From positions 1 to 25,061 of IMG/VR virus record IMGVR_UViG_3300021185_000320: a stretch of DNA of 25,061 nt, one strand, 5' to 3'. Below, one piece after another: positions 7,182-16,120 of the stretch. The translations under genes were made by a program, and so were the position numbers. Origin of the DNA: a virus. The notes below the pieces were generated by a model. That model saw only the letters and a program-made list of their open reading frames with translations. It searched no databases and had not been told where the DNA came from. Each line of letters opens with the position of its first letter. Position 1 is the stretch's first letter.

Positions 7182-9829
7182 TATCCTCCTCCGTATTTGT
7201 CTTTCCAAGCATCATATTGTTCACTGCTAATAAGTCCATTATCTCTTAACGACTCTGCCGTTGAGCCTAAGCCTAAATTATTTGATGTATCTAATGCACC
7301 TTGTATAAAGTCAGGTGTGTAAGATGATCTATCTCCAGATTCTGTTAGATCTATTGATTTTGCATCTCTAAGTCTCTGAGCCTCAACTGCTGTATCCTGT
7401 AAATCACTAACTCTTAAACTATCTATATCTAATTTAGACAAGTCTAAAGTAAATTCTTTAGCACATCGAGCATTTACCGTAAACCTACCGTTATCAAAAC
7501 TATTTTCGACTTCTAATATCCTATATACACCCGTAACCATATAACTTTGCTTACCAGGAGGATACATACCTGTATTTAAATCTTCATCATTAATAAATGG
7601 GTCAAAGTGTTGCGGTTGCCTCAATTCAAATAAAATAAAATTATCTGATCCGAAATCATCTAATCCTTCCTCTGTAGATTTAGATGTTTTGGCATCTGGT
7701 ATATTATCAAAACTCACATAACCTTTCCTGTCCGCTTCTCCTAAATACCAAGGATCTCCTCTTAATGTCATGTCTAAATTAAACATAATATCTGCGGTGT
7801 CTTTCTGCCCATACATATACCCAAATAAAGTATTACTATATGATGGAGGACCACTTGAGGACGTTTCGCTTTCTACCATAGTTTCAACAACATTAGGTTT
7901 TAAACTATTTAAATCTATACCGGCGTCTTCAGCCGTTTTGACATCTGCATCAGATAAAAATGGTTCTATATCTATATCTAATCCTATGCCACTTAAAAGA
8001 TCGTTTCCGTAAATATACCCACTTGGCTCCGGATCGTAAGTTTCGCCTATACTATTATCTATTTGTATTTGCCTGTCGCTTTCTGTAAAACTACCTGCAG
8101 AATTAGAAGAACCTTTAGGTAAAATTGCATTTGCTACGGCCTGTCCAATTTGTTTATTAGACAATGCATCTACTAATGCTGTTGCGGCCTTACCTGTACG
8201 TTCTGATATGACCTCTTTGATCTTTGCGTCATCTAATCCGGCCGCTTTGGCAAGATCTCGTATACTTCCTTCTTTTGCGGCTTTAAATAAATTTAGTAAC
8301 TTTTTAGCATCTTGTAAAATAGAACCTAACGAAGCAAGGTCTTTACCGGATAGGGAACCGTCATCACTACGTTGTGGTTCAGTGGAAAAATTTGCAATTT
8401 CATTTAAAACAGCATTACCAAATCTTCCTCCGTGTGGAGGTATTAGCAGATTAAACCCAAAATTATATTTCCAATCTACACTTAATATTTGATCGTTACG
8501 CCCAGTAAAAATATATTCATAGGCCCTCTTTATATCCATAGCCTGTATTCTGGCTTTTATTTCATCTTCTTCAATATTTAATTCTTTGGGGTCTGCTATC
8601 TGAGCTTCTGTAGGAGTTTTGTATACTGTTGGGATATAGATAATTTCTTTTGCATACCCTCCTCTAGTTTCATCAAATTTTGTTTGCTTAACAAGGCCAT
8701 TTATTTTATACCAATTTACATTAGTAGTTTTAGTCTTTTCTCTTTCTGTTGTATTAGTACCTTGAGCGTTCTTTTCTTTGCTCCTTACAATGCCGTTCAT
8801 AAAATCTCTATTTCGATTTAATACCATACCGATAAATTTATCTATACTGGTACCTGCCGGTACTTCTATTTTAATTTTTTCTGTTTTAATATTTGTACCG
8901 CCTTCTACAACTTTAGCCTTTTCAACTATGTCTGATCTTGTTTCACCTGAATCGTCTAACAATGTATTTACATGAGCATCTATCTGTTGTTCATTTACTA
9001 AAGTCTCATCCTTAATGATATCCTGTCCTTCTTTTACTAAATTATGTAAATTAAATTCTATAAGATCAGGTAAATCTGTAGTTTTACCGGAATTAAGTTT
9101 TTTCAAAGCATTATAACTATCCTTAAAAGAGGTTATCATTTCTGTTATAGTGCTTCCTGTAGCAGTAATTGTTGATTCTGTTTTAAAATTTCTATCTGAG
9201 AAAGCAACATCATTTGTAACAGCAAAACTTAAATCGTAAGTTGTACCTGTACTATCTAATGAAAAATTTGCATCTTTTAATAGGCACCTATATCTGTAAG
9301 GACCTGCAATATGCCTAACTTGTCCACCGTCATCAGATTCAAATCCATCACCTGATTCTCTATATCCTTGAAAATTTATTTCAAAGAAGAAAGGAGAAGA
9401 AGCCTCTCCTGAAGGAAGGCGATCTTTTATTCCTAAACGTCTTCTTGCTAGGACAATCATATCGAAAAAATTAGCGGCACCCGGTTGTTTAATTGTGCAG
9501 GAAAGTTCTTTTGCTAAAGAAAATCCTTTTCCTGATGGTACCTGTGTAATTACTAAATTATCTATTAGTGTCCCTGTGACACCGGTTTGTGCTAATACCA
9601 CTGTGTTTTCTGGCTTTGCAACAAAGGCGCCATTAAGAAATCCTCCTCTAGGAGCAGTTTGTCCTCCTTGATCTGATTTTGGATTTATATCTTCTAAAGG
9701 TGCGGAGCCTATATCTTCGTCAGGTGGTATTAAATATAATTTAATATTATATGTAACATTATCAAATTGATCTAAAGGATTAGTTGGTATTTCACCTAAA
9801 AAGTTATTATTTGTTGTTACACCGTCCAT
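7181..9829 (-). CDS. Large baseplate hub protein (gp27 position)
   Basis: 882 residues, cytosolic in character, with no signal or membrane segments. Visible blocks include FDNVTYNIKLYLIP near the N-terminus, LVITQVPSGKGFSLAKELSCTI, FFFEINFQGYRESGDG, and near the C-terminus DMTLRGDPWYLG and SYMVTGVYRILEVENSF. The last blocks read like the terminal tube-like domain of hub proteins (gp27/gpD type) that present a platform for the spike trimer. It sits directly before gp5, where T4-like phages need gp27, and it is much longer than T4 gp27 (about 390 residues). Ala/Lys-rich helical segments at about 505-560 are insertions. The start has AGGGA 8 bases upstream. The structural role is confident from context; equivalence to gp27 is inferred and not shown by a unique motif. 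Confidence 0.7.
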   Translation of the reverse strand: MDGVTTNNNFLGEIPTNPLDQFDNVTYNIKLYLIPPDEDIGSAPLEDINPKSDQGGQTAPRGGFLNGAFVAKPENTVVLAQTGVTGTLIDNLVITQVPSGKGFSLAKELSCTIKQPGAANFFDMIVLARRRLGIKDRLPSGEASSPFFFEINFQGYRESGDGFESDDGGQVRHIAGPYRYRCLLKDANFSLDSTGTTYDLSFAVTNDVAFSDRNFKTESTITATGSTITEMITSFKDSYNALKKLNSGKTTDLPDLIEFNLHNLVKEGQDIIKDETLVNEQQIDAHVNTLLDDSGETRSDIVEKAKVVEGGTNIKTEKIKIEVPAGTSIDKFIGMVLNRNRDFMNGIVRSKEKNAQGTNTTEREKTKTTNVNWYKINGLVKQTKFDETRGGYAKEIIYIPTVYKTPTEAQIADPKELNIEEDEIKARIQAMDIKRAYEYIFTGRNDQILSVDWKYNFGFNLLIPPHGGRFGNAVLNEIANFSTEPQRSDDGSLSGKDLASLGSILQDAKKLLNLFKAAKEGSIRDLAKAAGLDDAKIKEVISERTGKAATALVDALSNKQIGQAVANAILPKGSSNSAGSFTESDRQIQIDNSIGETYDPEPSGYIYGNDLLSGIGLDIDIEPFLSDADVKTAEDAGIDLNSLKPNVVETMVESETSSSGPPSYSNTLFGYMYGQKDTADIMFNLDMTLRGDPWYLGEADRKGYVSFDNIPDAKTSKSTEEGLDDFGSDNFILFELRQPQHFDPFINDEDLNTGMYPPGKQSYMVTGVYRILEVENSFDNGRFTVNARCAKEFTLDLSKLDIDSLRVSDLQDTAVEAQRLRDAKSIDLTESGDRSSYTPDFIQGALDTSNNLGLGSTAESLRDNGLISSEQYDAWKDKYGGG

Positions 9830-9833
9830 TGTA

Positions 9834-10133
9834 TTATCCCTGTAACTTTTTGACTGTTTCCGGTGACGGTATCTTTATCATAACTCCTGCTTTAAAATCA
9901 TTTAAGGGATCTTTAATGACATCAGGATTTTTTAAAGCAAATACCCACCAAAGTCTAGGTGTACCGTATAAATTTGTTGCTAGTATATCTGGCCTTCCTG
10001 CTTCTGCATCTTTTATTTTATAATCAAGTTCAAAAGGATCTTCAGGAATTTTAGGTAAAGAGTTTACATCCAAAAAGCCATCAAAGGATTGTGCTCCTCT
10101 TAAAAAACTATCTTGTCTATGAAAATCTGCCAT
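9834..10133 (-). CDS. gp53: Baseplate wedge protein, gp53-like
   Basis: 99 residues. After an N-terminal MADFHRQDSF the core DILATNLYGTPRLWWVFALK, then NPDVIKDPLNDFKAG and MIKIPSPETV, is the gp53 pattern (folded tyrosine/tryptophan core followed by a LysM-like 'G..I.IP' ending). In T4, gp53 clamps neighbouring wedges together in the baseplate. T4 gp53 is about 196 residues, so this one is a short version covering the core. The start ATG overlaps the stop of the tube-cap gene by one base (TAATG), and the large hub gene follows 4 bases after its stop. Confidence 0.75.
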   Translation of the reverse strand: MADFHRQDSFLRGAQSFDGFLDVNSLPKIPEDPFELDYKIKDAEAGRPDILATNLYGTPRLWWVFALKNPDVIKDPLNDFKAGVMIKIPSPETVKKLQG

Positions 10134-11062
10134 TAAATGTATCCGTCTTTATATGCTTGTCCACTTCTCAATGTATTAAGATTAAAATTCTTACGCAATT
10201 TATGTGGTGTGTATGTAGGTAATAAATCAAAAGTAACAGTAGATTCTGTTGGAACATAGGTTGTTGTTGGCTTTTCTCCCACTTTAATTTCTACTGGTAC
10301 ATAATCAACTTCGGGCGGTAATTCTATAGAGTAAGATAATACAACAACAGGAACTTTATTAAAACCATGATCACCTAAATATTCAAATAACATTACAGGC
10401 GGTGGTGTTCCAAATGTGCCTTCTGCTACTGAACTATCACCGTAAAAAGATTTTGTAACTATTCTGGCAAACTGCATCATTGCTACAAAATATCTACCTT
10501 CATCTATATTGTTTACTGTGAATGTAGATGTTAATGTAAGTCTAGGAGGTGTTGACATTTGATATGTATTAATAGGGTAATTCATTCCTTGCATTTGTGC
10601 CTGATCGTATTCAGCAGATGCTGATACATAAATTTGCGGCGTATATTGCCATACTAAACCACCTGAAGATTTGATAGGCTCTAAAATACTATTATCTTCG
10701 CTACCGTAAAAACGTTTGGCGCCGCCACCCTTTGGTCTTAATCTTGCTCTCCAGTCATAATGATCTACAAATCCTTTACCTTCACTAGGATTAATTGCAG
10801 TAGAACTTGCGGCCTGATTACTTTGCTGACCTAATTGTTGTTTTAATTGCTGTTCACTGAGCTGTCTAGCACCAAATAATAAATTACTTCCTGGGTTTCT
10901 ACTAGGGCCTGCATTGCCATCATAAAAGAAAGAATAGAAATCTGCATCAGATAAACCGCCTAATAATGCTCCAGTAACAGTTGTTCCACCGCCTATTTTG
11001 CCTATTAGGTTGTTTCCGACTCCGCCTATTAATCCTTTTAAATAATCACTACCGCTTGGCAT
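10133..11062 (-). CDS. Baseplate tail-tube cap protein, gp48/gp54-like
   Basis: 309 residues. The first 90 are Gly/Gln/Ser-rich and probably extended. The core has DWRARLRPK, LVWQYTPQIYVSASAEYD, TSTFTVNNIDEGRYFVAMMQFARIVTKSFYG, GTPPPVMLFEYLG, FNKVPVVVLSYSIELPPEVDYVPV. This is the tube-like beta-barrel pattern of the gp48/gp54 family, which caps the baseplate hub and starts the tail tube. I cannot decide between gp48 and gp54, and no second copy is in this window. The start has AAGGAG a few bases upstream and a late-promoter box at 11090-11083, making it the first gene of the leftward baseplate operon. Confidence 0.75.
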   Translation of the reverse strand: MPSGSDYLKGLIGGVGNNLIGKIGGGTTVTGALLGGLSDADFYSFFYDGNAGPSRNPGSNLLFGARQLSEQQLKQQLGQQSNQAASSTAINPSEGKGFVDHYDWRARLRPKGGGAKRFYGSEDNSILEPIKSSGGLVWQYTPQIYVSASAEYDQAQMQGMNYPINTYQMSTPPRLTLTSTFTVNNIDEGRYFVAMMQFARIVTKSFYGDSSVAEGTFGTPPPVMLFEYLGDHGFNKVPVVVLSYSIELPPEVDYVPVEIKVGEKPTTTYVPTESTVTFDLLPTYTPHKLRKNFNLNTLRSGQAYKDGYI

Positions 11063-11082
11063 TTAATCTCCTTGTATGTAAC

Positions 11083-11090
11083 TATTTATC
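11083..11090 (-). promoter_or_regulatory. T4-type late promoter box for the baseplate operon
   Basis: GATAAATA on the minus strand, 21 bases ahead of the tube-cap start codon, with an AAGGAG ribosome site between. It stands back to back with the late box of gp55. Confidence 0.7.
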
Positions 11091-11125
11091 GTATTCATTA
11101 AAACTAGTTTTAAATTGCCAGTTCT

Positions 11126-11133
11126 TATAAATA
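11126..11133 (+). promoter_or_regulatory. T4-type late promoter box before gp55
   Basis: TATAAATA, identical to the T4 late consensus, 73 bases before the gp55 start. It implies that gp55 can also be made from a late transcript, which it would itself drive. Confidence 0.65.
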
Positions 11134-11137
11134 CTTA

Positions 11138-11165
11138 TTGACAATGCACAAGAACTGTGTATAAT
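11138..11165 (+). promoter_or_regulatory. Sigma70-like promoter for gp55-gp47-gp46
   Basis: TTGACA at 11138-11143 and TATAAT at 11160-11165, spacing 16, both perfect hexamers. This would give early or middle expression by host polymerase before any gp55 exists. Confidence 0.75.
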
Positions 11166-11206
11166 AACACAATATAAATGAACGATAATTTTGAGGAGAG
11201 TTATGT

Positions 11207-12067
11207 ATGGCACAGCCAAAGAAGGTTAATTACCTTAACAACAAAGACATTCTAAAAGAAATACACAAAAGTAAGATGACTTACTGCTATGTAGCAGACG
11301 ACAAATATGCAAATTTTGATGTAATTTTAGAAGACGTTAAAAAAATCAACAGAAACAGTATAAAGGTTGCTAGAGAAAACAGAGCATCACAAATACAATC
11401 AGCAGGATATCAAGCCGCAATGGCATTACATGATCCTAAAGATTATAAAAATAAACCCAAGCAAAAAGAATTTGCAATAGATCCTAAAAGCATAGACCAA
11501 GAAGATTTAGTTTTTAGAGTTATGGATATGGAACATATTCCATTAGAGCCAGGTAGAAAAAAGAATCCTAGGAACGAAGCAGAAACAAGAGCAAAAGTAA
11601 ACTTTCCTCCCTTCAAACATTATGCTTACATAGGCGGTGAAATAAAAGAAGTTGCAAGAAGCCATTGGCAGGGCAGTTTAAGTAACGGTGAGTTTTGTGT
11701 AGATCATGGAAGAATTACAAACAAGTTAGGAACTATGTTCTTAAAACTAGTTGAAAGATATTCACACAGATCAAACTGGAGAGGTTACACTTACGTAGAT
11801 GAAATGCGTGGTCAAGCATTAGTGCAATTATCTCAAATAGGATTACAATTTAATGAAGCAAAATCAGATAATCCATTTGCATATTATACTGCCGCAGTTA
11901 ATAATAGTTTTACAAGAATTTTAAATTTAGAGAAAAGAAATCAGATGATTAGAGATGATATCTTAATCGACAGTGGACATTTACCAAGTTATGGTAGACA
12001 AATCCAACATGAAGAAGAAATGCGTGTACTTAGAGAGGCCGCACAATCTGAAAATTCACAAGACTAA
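11207..12067 (+). CDS. gp55: Late-transcription sigma factor gp55
   Basis: 286 residues. The segment at about 186-245 (SHRSNWRGYTYVDEMRGQAL, DNPFAYYTAAVNNSFTRILN, LEKR) is the sigma region-2-like core of T4 gp55, which lets host RNA polymerase recognise TATAAATA late promoters together with the sliding clamp. YLNNKDILKEIHKSK at residues 9-23 resembles the start of marine gp55 proteins (V/LNNKD). Between these lies roughly 150 residues of Lys-rich sequence not expected from T4 gp55 (185 residues in total), so the N-terminal half is an expansion. Start: ATG at 11207 with GAGGAG 8 bases before; another ATG at 11203 is out of frame. gp47 follows after 3 bases. The recurrence of late boxes in this window supports the assignment. 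Confidence 0.87.
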   Translation: MAQPKKVNYLNNKDILKEIHKSKMTYCYVADDKYANFDVILEDVKKINRNSIKVARENRASQIQSAGYQAAMALHDPKDYKNKPKQKEFAIDPKSIDQEDLVFRVMDMEHIPLEPGRKKNPRNEAETRAKVNFPPFKHYAYIGGEIKEVARSHWQGSLSNGEFCVDHGRITNKLGTMFLKLVERYSHRSNWRGYTYVDEMRGQALVQLSQIGLQFNEAKSDNPFAYYTAAVNNSFTRILNLEKRNQMIRDDILIDSGHLPSYGRQIQHEEEMRVLREAAQSENSQD

Positions 12068-12070
12068 TTT

Positions 12071-13087
12071 ATGGCACAACTGTTTAAGACAGCGGCCTGC
12101 TTTACGGACATACATTACGGACTAAAGCAAAATAGCCGTTTACATATAGAAGACTGTCACAGGTACGTGGACTGGTTTATTGCAGAAGCAAAAGCCAGAA
12201 ATGCAGAAACCTGTATTTTCCTCGGTGACTGGAATCACCATAGAGCAAGTATTAGTGTTGCAACTATGAATGCATCTATTAAAGATTTTAAAAAATTAAA
12301 TGATGCCTTTGAAACTGTTTATTTTATAACAGGTAATCACGATTTATATTATAAAGATAAAAGAGAATTAAACAGTATTGAATATGCTAGGGACTTGTCT
12401 AACTTTGTAATGGTAGATGAACATTTTTTACAGGACGATGTTGCAATCATACCTTGGTTAGTAGGCGACGAATTCAAACAAGTGCAAAAAATGAAATGCA
12501 AATATATGTTTGGTCATTTTGAATTACCTTATTTTAAAATGAATGCAATGGTAGAGATGCCAGATCACGGAGGCATTAATGATAAAATGCTGAGTGGTCC
12601 TGAGTATGTGTTCAGTGGTCATTTTCATAAAAGACAGTTTAAAAATAATATACATTATATAGGCAATGCTTTCCCACATAATTACGCAGATGTAGATGAT
12701 AATGAAAGAGGTGCCATGTTCCTAACATGGGGAGAAGAACCTCTATATGTTAATTGGGCAGAATGTCCTAAGTATAAAGTGTTTACATTAAAACAATTAC
12801 TAGATGACCATGCTACTCTGCTAGATGCATACACTTATGCAAGAGTAAAACTTGACATCAGCATATCATATGAAGAAGCAAACTTTATAAGAGAAAAAAT
12901 GGCTGAGCAATATAAAGTAAGAGAATTGCAACTTATTCCTATTAAAGAAGAAGAGGAGTATGAAGGTGGCGAAATTAGTTTTGAAAGTGTTGACCAAATA
13001 GTTATACAGCAATTAGAAACTATAGAAAGTAATACAGTACAAAAAGATGTTTTAATAGATATCTATAACAGCATAGAAACCCAATAA
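12071..13087 (+). CDS. gp47: Recombination nuclease subunit gp47 (Mre11/SbcD-like)
   Basis: 338 residues with all metallophosphoesterase motifs in order: FTDIHYG (Asp13, His15), FLGDWNH (Asp53, and a His in place of the usual one), ITGNHD (Asn89-His90-Asp91), MFGHFE (His149) and SGHFHKRQ (His184, His186). These bind two Mn ions and cleave DNA. With gp46 it forms the end-processing nuclease needed for recombination-dependent replication and host DNA degradation in T4-like phages. Length matches T4 gp47 (339). There is no obvious ribosome site, and the start lies 3 bases after the gp55 stop. The stop overlaps the gp46 start as TAATG, consistent with coupled synthesis of the two subunits. Confidence 0.95.
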   Translation: MAQLFKTAACFTDIHYGLKQNSRLHIEDCHRYVDWFIAEAKARNAETCIFLGDWNHHRASISVATMNASIKDFKKLNDAFETVYFITGNHDLYYKDKRELNSIEYARDLSNFVMVDEHFLQDDVAIIPWLVGDEFKQVQKMKCKYMFGHFELPYFKMNAMVEMPDHGGINDKMLSGPEYVFSGHFHKRQFKNNIHYIGNAFPHNYADVDDNERGAMFLTWGEEPLYVNWAECPKYKVFTLKQLLDDHATLLDAYTYARVKLDISISYEEANFIREKMAEQYKVRELQLIPIKEEEEYEGGEISFESVDQIVIQQLETIESNTVQKDVLIDIYNSIETQ

Positions 13088-14853
13088 TGTTAAAAATTAA
13101 AAACGTATCAGCAAAGAACTTTATGAGTGTTGGCAACAACACACAGGCAGTTAATTTTGATAACTGTCAACTTACACTTGTACTAGGCCACAACTTAGAC
13201 ATGGGCGGAGATGGTAGTAGAAACGGTACAGGTAAAACTACTATAATTAATGCATTAAGTTATGCATTGTATGGAGATGCCTTAACTAATATCCGTAAAG
13301 ACAATCTCATAAACAAAACAAACGGTAAAGGTATGATTGTTACTGTGGAGTTTGAAATAGAAGGCAAATCTTATCGTATAGAAAGAGGCAGACGTCCTAA
13401 TGTATTAAAATTTTACATAGATGGCGAAGATGCAATTAATGAAGAACAACAAGGCGATAGCAGGGAAACACAAAAAGAAATAGAAAAGATCATTGGCTTT
13501 CCTCATAATATGTTCAAGCATTTAATTGCCTTAAACACATATACAGAACCTTTCCTTGCTATGAAAAACAACGATCAACGAGATATGATTGAACAGTTGT
13601 TGGGTATAACAGAACTTTCTCAAAAAGCAGAAGTATTAAAAGAAAGACAAAAACATACTAGAGATAGCATTAAAGAAGAAGAAATTAGAATAAATGCTGT
13701 TGAAGAAAGTAATAAACGTATAGATAAAAATATAAAAGAAATAGAAAGTCGCAGTAGAGCATGGGAAAAGAATAAAGAAGATAAACTTATAGAGTTAGGC
13801 GAAAAAATAATTCGCATGGAAAGAATAGATATTGATACAGAATTGGCAAATCATAAATTGTTATCAACTATAAAAGATCAAGTTTCTCAAAAAACTACTT
13901 TAGAAGCAGATCAGAAAAGATTAACTAATAGTGCAGACCGTAGTAAAAATAAACTGGAAGAACTAAAAAGTAATTTATTAAGTGCCAAAGAAGGTGTATG
14001 TCCTGCATGTGGCCAAGATACAGCACACTTAGAAACACACGAAGAATACACTGAAGAATTACAGGAAAAAATTACAGCAGAAAAAGAATACTATGATGAT
14101 CTAGAGTTGCAACTGTTAAAAACATGTGGGGCGATAGATGAATTAGGTGATATTCCTACAGTTCCAGAAGTATATTATACTACTTTAGAAGAAGCATTAG
14201 AACATAAACATAATGTAGAAACAATGCAAACAAATTTAGAAACAATGGCATTAGATGTAAATCCTTATATAGAACAAATAGAAGGATTAAAGTCTACAGG
14301 CATACAGGAAATTAGTTTTGAGTTAATGAATGAACTTACACATTTACAGGAACATCAGGATTTCTTATATAAATTGCTTACCAGTAAAGATAGTTTTATC
14401 CGTAAAAGAATTATAGATCAAAACATAGCATACTTAAATCACAGATTAGCACATTACTTAGACAAATTAGGACTACCACATGATGTTAAATTTGCAAGTG
14501 ATCTAGGAGTAGAGATTACTGAGTATGGCAGAGACTTAGACTTTGATAATTTAAGTAGAGGAGAACGTAATAGGCTTATACTTGGACTAAGTTGGAGTTT
14601 CAGAGATATCTACGAGAGTCTTAACAGGCCTATGAACTTGATGTGTATAGATGAACTTATTGATAGTGGTATGGACAGCATGGGTGTAGAGAATGCTCTA
14701 GGTATCTTAAAGAAAATGCATAGAGAATCCAGCAAAAATATTATGTTAATATCACATAAGGAAGAACTTGTAGGTCGTGTAAATAATGTATTAACCGTTG
14801 TAAAAGAAGGCGGCTTTACAAGTTATAACACGGATACTGAGTATGTTAATTAA
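13087..14853 (+). CDS. gp46: Recombination nuclease subunit gp46 (Rad50/SbcC-like ATPase)
   Basis: 588 residues, about the size of T4 gp46 (560). The Walker A motif is at 43-52 (GSRNGTGKTT). The Q-loop region contains ALNTYTEPF. Two long charged coiled-coil arms flank a zinc hook CPAC at 305-308. The ABC signature LSRGER is at 489-494, and Walker B LMCIDE at 518-523 ends in the catalytic Glu523. The D-loop (SGMD) and H-loop (LISHKEE) follow. The protein hydrolyses ATP to open and close the gp47 nuclease on DNA ends. It overlaps gp47 by one base and the next gene by 11 bases. Confidence 0.96.
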   Translation: MLKIKNVSAKNFMSVGNNTQAVNFDNCQLTLVLGHNLDMGGDGSRNGTGKTTIINALSYALYGDALTNIRKDNLINKTNGKGMIVTVEFEIEGKSYRIERGRRPNVLKFYIDGEDAINEEQQGDSRETQKEIEKIIGFPHNMFKHLIALNTYTEPFLAMKNNDQRDMIEQLLGITELSQKAEVLKERQKHTRDSIKEEEIRINAVEESNKRIDKNIKEIESRSRAWEKNKEDKLIELGEKIIRMERIDIDTELANHKLLSTIKDQVSQKTTLEADQKRLTNSADRSKNKLEELKSNLLSAKEGVCPACGQDTAHLETHEEYTEELQEKITAEKEYYDDLELQLLKTCGAIDELGDIPTVPEVYYTTLEEALEHKHNVETMQTNLETMALDVNPYIEQIEGLKSTGIQEISFELMNELTHLQEHQDFLYKLLTSKDSFIRKRIIDQNIAYLNHRLAHYLDKLGLPHDVKFASDLGVEITEYGRDLDFDNLSRGERNRLILGLSWSFRDIYESLNRPMNLMCIDELIDSGMDSMGVENALGILKKMHRESSKNIMLISHKEELVGRVNNVLTVVKEGGFTSYNTDTEYVN

Positions 14854-15631
14854 TGTCAATCTCGGAAAAGATAATATAAATTATACACTCGTTTACGAGT
14901 TATTTGACCACAGAGTAGCCAAACGTATATGGCAAAGATTTCAAGAACAGGAATATAAACTATTAAGTCACGATAGATTCTATGGCTTTGGTGAAACCAA
15001 ACAAGAAATAGAAATTAAACTACAAGAAGATATAGAAAATTTACAAAGACTTAAACCTGACTTGTACTTACCCGAAGATGATTTAAACTATCTACATGAG
15101 AATTTTGTAGAAGTACATCGTAGTTTATCTCCCGAAGAAGATGAAGCAAGATACTGGTTAAGTAAATTTAATTATGATATACACCATTTAGAAACATTTG
15201 ATATAGGTCTGCCAACTCGATTTATTACAACCACCGAAGATGAGGGCGAACCACTAGAGATTAGTGATTACAATTTATTTGATAAAAATATATTGCAGAA
15301 TCATTTATATATGAACTACCCACATGTAGGAAAAGAAATTATGGGCATTTATCAAAACAACGATGTTGATATACCCGCAGAACAGATAATGCCTACAAGT
15401 GTTCTTAAAAATGATTTATTCGGTTGGTTTAATCCTGACAGAATTTGGACTGATCGACTAGACATCATGCAGAAAAGATTCTTAGCAAAAATACATAATA
15501 AACTTCCTTATCCCTTGGAAGACAAAAGATTGGCAATAGGTAAATTACCATTAGGAAAATTAACACACGAGCCTAATAAAGAACTTATTAAACAAAATAG
15601 ATATATTCATTCTATAACAGCAACACAGTAA
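14843..15631 (+). CDS. Conserved-looking hypothetical protein downstream of gp46
   Basis: 262 residues, unrecognised. It is acidic and aromatic-rich, without signal peptide, membrane segment, cysteine cluster or nucleotide motif. Visible blocks: VAKRIWQRFQEQEYKLLSHD, FYGFGETKQEIEIKLQEDIE, LSPEEDEARYWLSKFNYDIH, LETFDIGLPTRFITTTEDEG, LFGWFNPDRIWTDRLD. It starts 11 bases inside the end of gp46 and is followed by a strong terminator, so it is the last gene of the gp55-47-46 operon. That placement suggests a role tied to recombination or DNA processing, but nothing in the sequence proves it. The start has no clear ribosome site, as expected for a coupled gene. Confidence 0.75.
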   Translation: MLINVNLGKDNINYTLVYELFDHRVAKRIWQRFQEQEYKLLSHDRFYGFGETKQEIEIKLQEDIENLQRLKPDLYLPEDDLNYLHENFVEVHRSLSPEEDEARYWLSKFNYDIHHLETFDIGLPTRFITTTEDEGEPLEISDYNLFDKNILQNHLYMNYPHVGKEIMGIYQNNDVDIPAEQIMPTSVLKNDLFGWFNPDRIWTDRLDIMQKRFLAKIHNKLPYPLEDKRLAIGKLPLGKLTHEPNKELIKQNRYIHSITATQ

Positions 15632-15633
15632 AT

Positions 15634-15652
15634 AGGTCCTACGGACCTTTTC
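15634..15652 (+). terminator. Intrinsic terminator after the gp55-gp47-gp46 operon
   Basis: Perfect inverted repeat AGGTCC-TAC-GGACCT followed by TTT, beginning 2 bases after the stop codon of the last gene. Read on the minus strand, the same stem is followed by ATTT, so it may stop transcripts from both sides. Confidence 0.8.
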
Positions 15653-16120
15653 AAACTACATTCAATCGTTTCGTTTCACTCAACTCTTTCATTTGTTTGA
15701 AAGTTTTTTAAAGTAGACCGTTATCATGTATGTTGGAGCCATAACTCACCTATACAAGGTGAGAAAGGTGTCATCATGTGATGCCATCGCCTTCTTAACT
15801 TCGGGTGCTATTAGGAACCGGTGAGCCTTCTGTCCCCATACACTACCGTCACGAATCTCACGGAAGCCATATAACCTTTGTAAGTTCAGTCATATGACTT
15901 GTAGGTTGCTTTTTCTCATTGCCTACATCTTTTTAATACTGTTTAACGTGTGTTTGTATCTTTGCCGTCATACATCTCCAGAATCCCGCACCAGGTTTAC
16001 TGGATTGTCAAGGAGCCCGATTTAATATGCCTCGGTTGGGGCCGGTGTATGATCCTATGTGTGCCTTGTTTGACTTAACGTCTTTGATGTGCCATGATGT
16101 GAGTTGTTATCAGCAAATAG
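15653..16120. other. GC-elevated, hairpin-rich gene-free region; candidate structured RNA
   Basis: About 470 bases without a convincing gene on either strand. Several 60-base blocks reach 43-52% G+C, against about one third in the flanking genes. Possible stems include CTCACC/GGTGAG at 15746-15764, the palindrome AGTCATATGACT at 15888-15899, TGTAGG/CCTACA followed by TCTTTTT around 15900-15935, and a 10-pair helix joining 15967-15976 to 16044-16053. That helix encloses smaller stems (TCC-AATCC with GGATT-GGA at 15977-16014, and CCGA/TCGG). Its two G-U pairs work only in plus-strand RNA. I find no tRNA or tmRNA features, no group I intron core, and no strong promoter. Several tiny minus-strand frames chain through ATGA overlaps but have no family signal. 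Confidence 0.4.

Noticed and set aside
7182-7208. Earlier ATG for gp5
   Set aside because: The ATG at 7181 has a GGAGGAGG ribosome site and a TAATG overlap; the earlier one has neither.
15653-16120. tRNA, tmRNA or group I intron in the GC-rich gap
   Set aside because: No T-arm consensus, no tRNA-like acceptor ends and no intron core elements were found on either strand, and no split exons flank the region.
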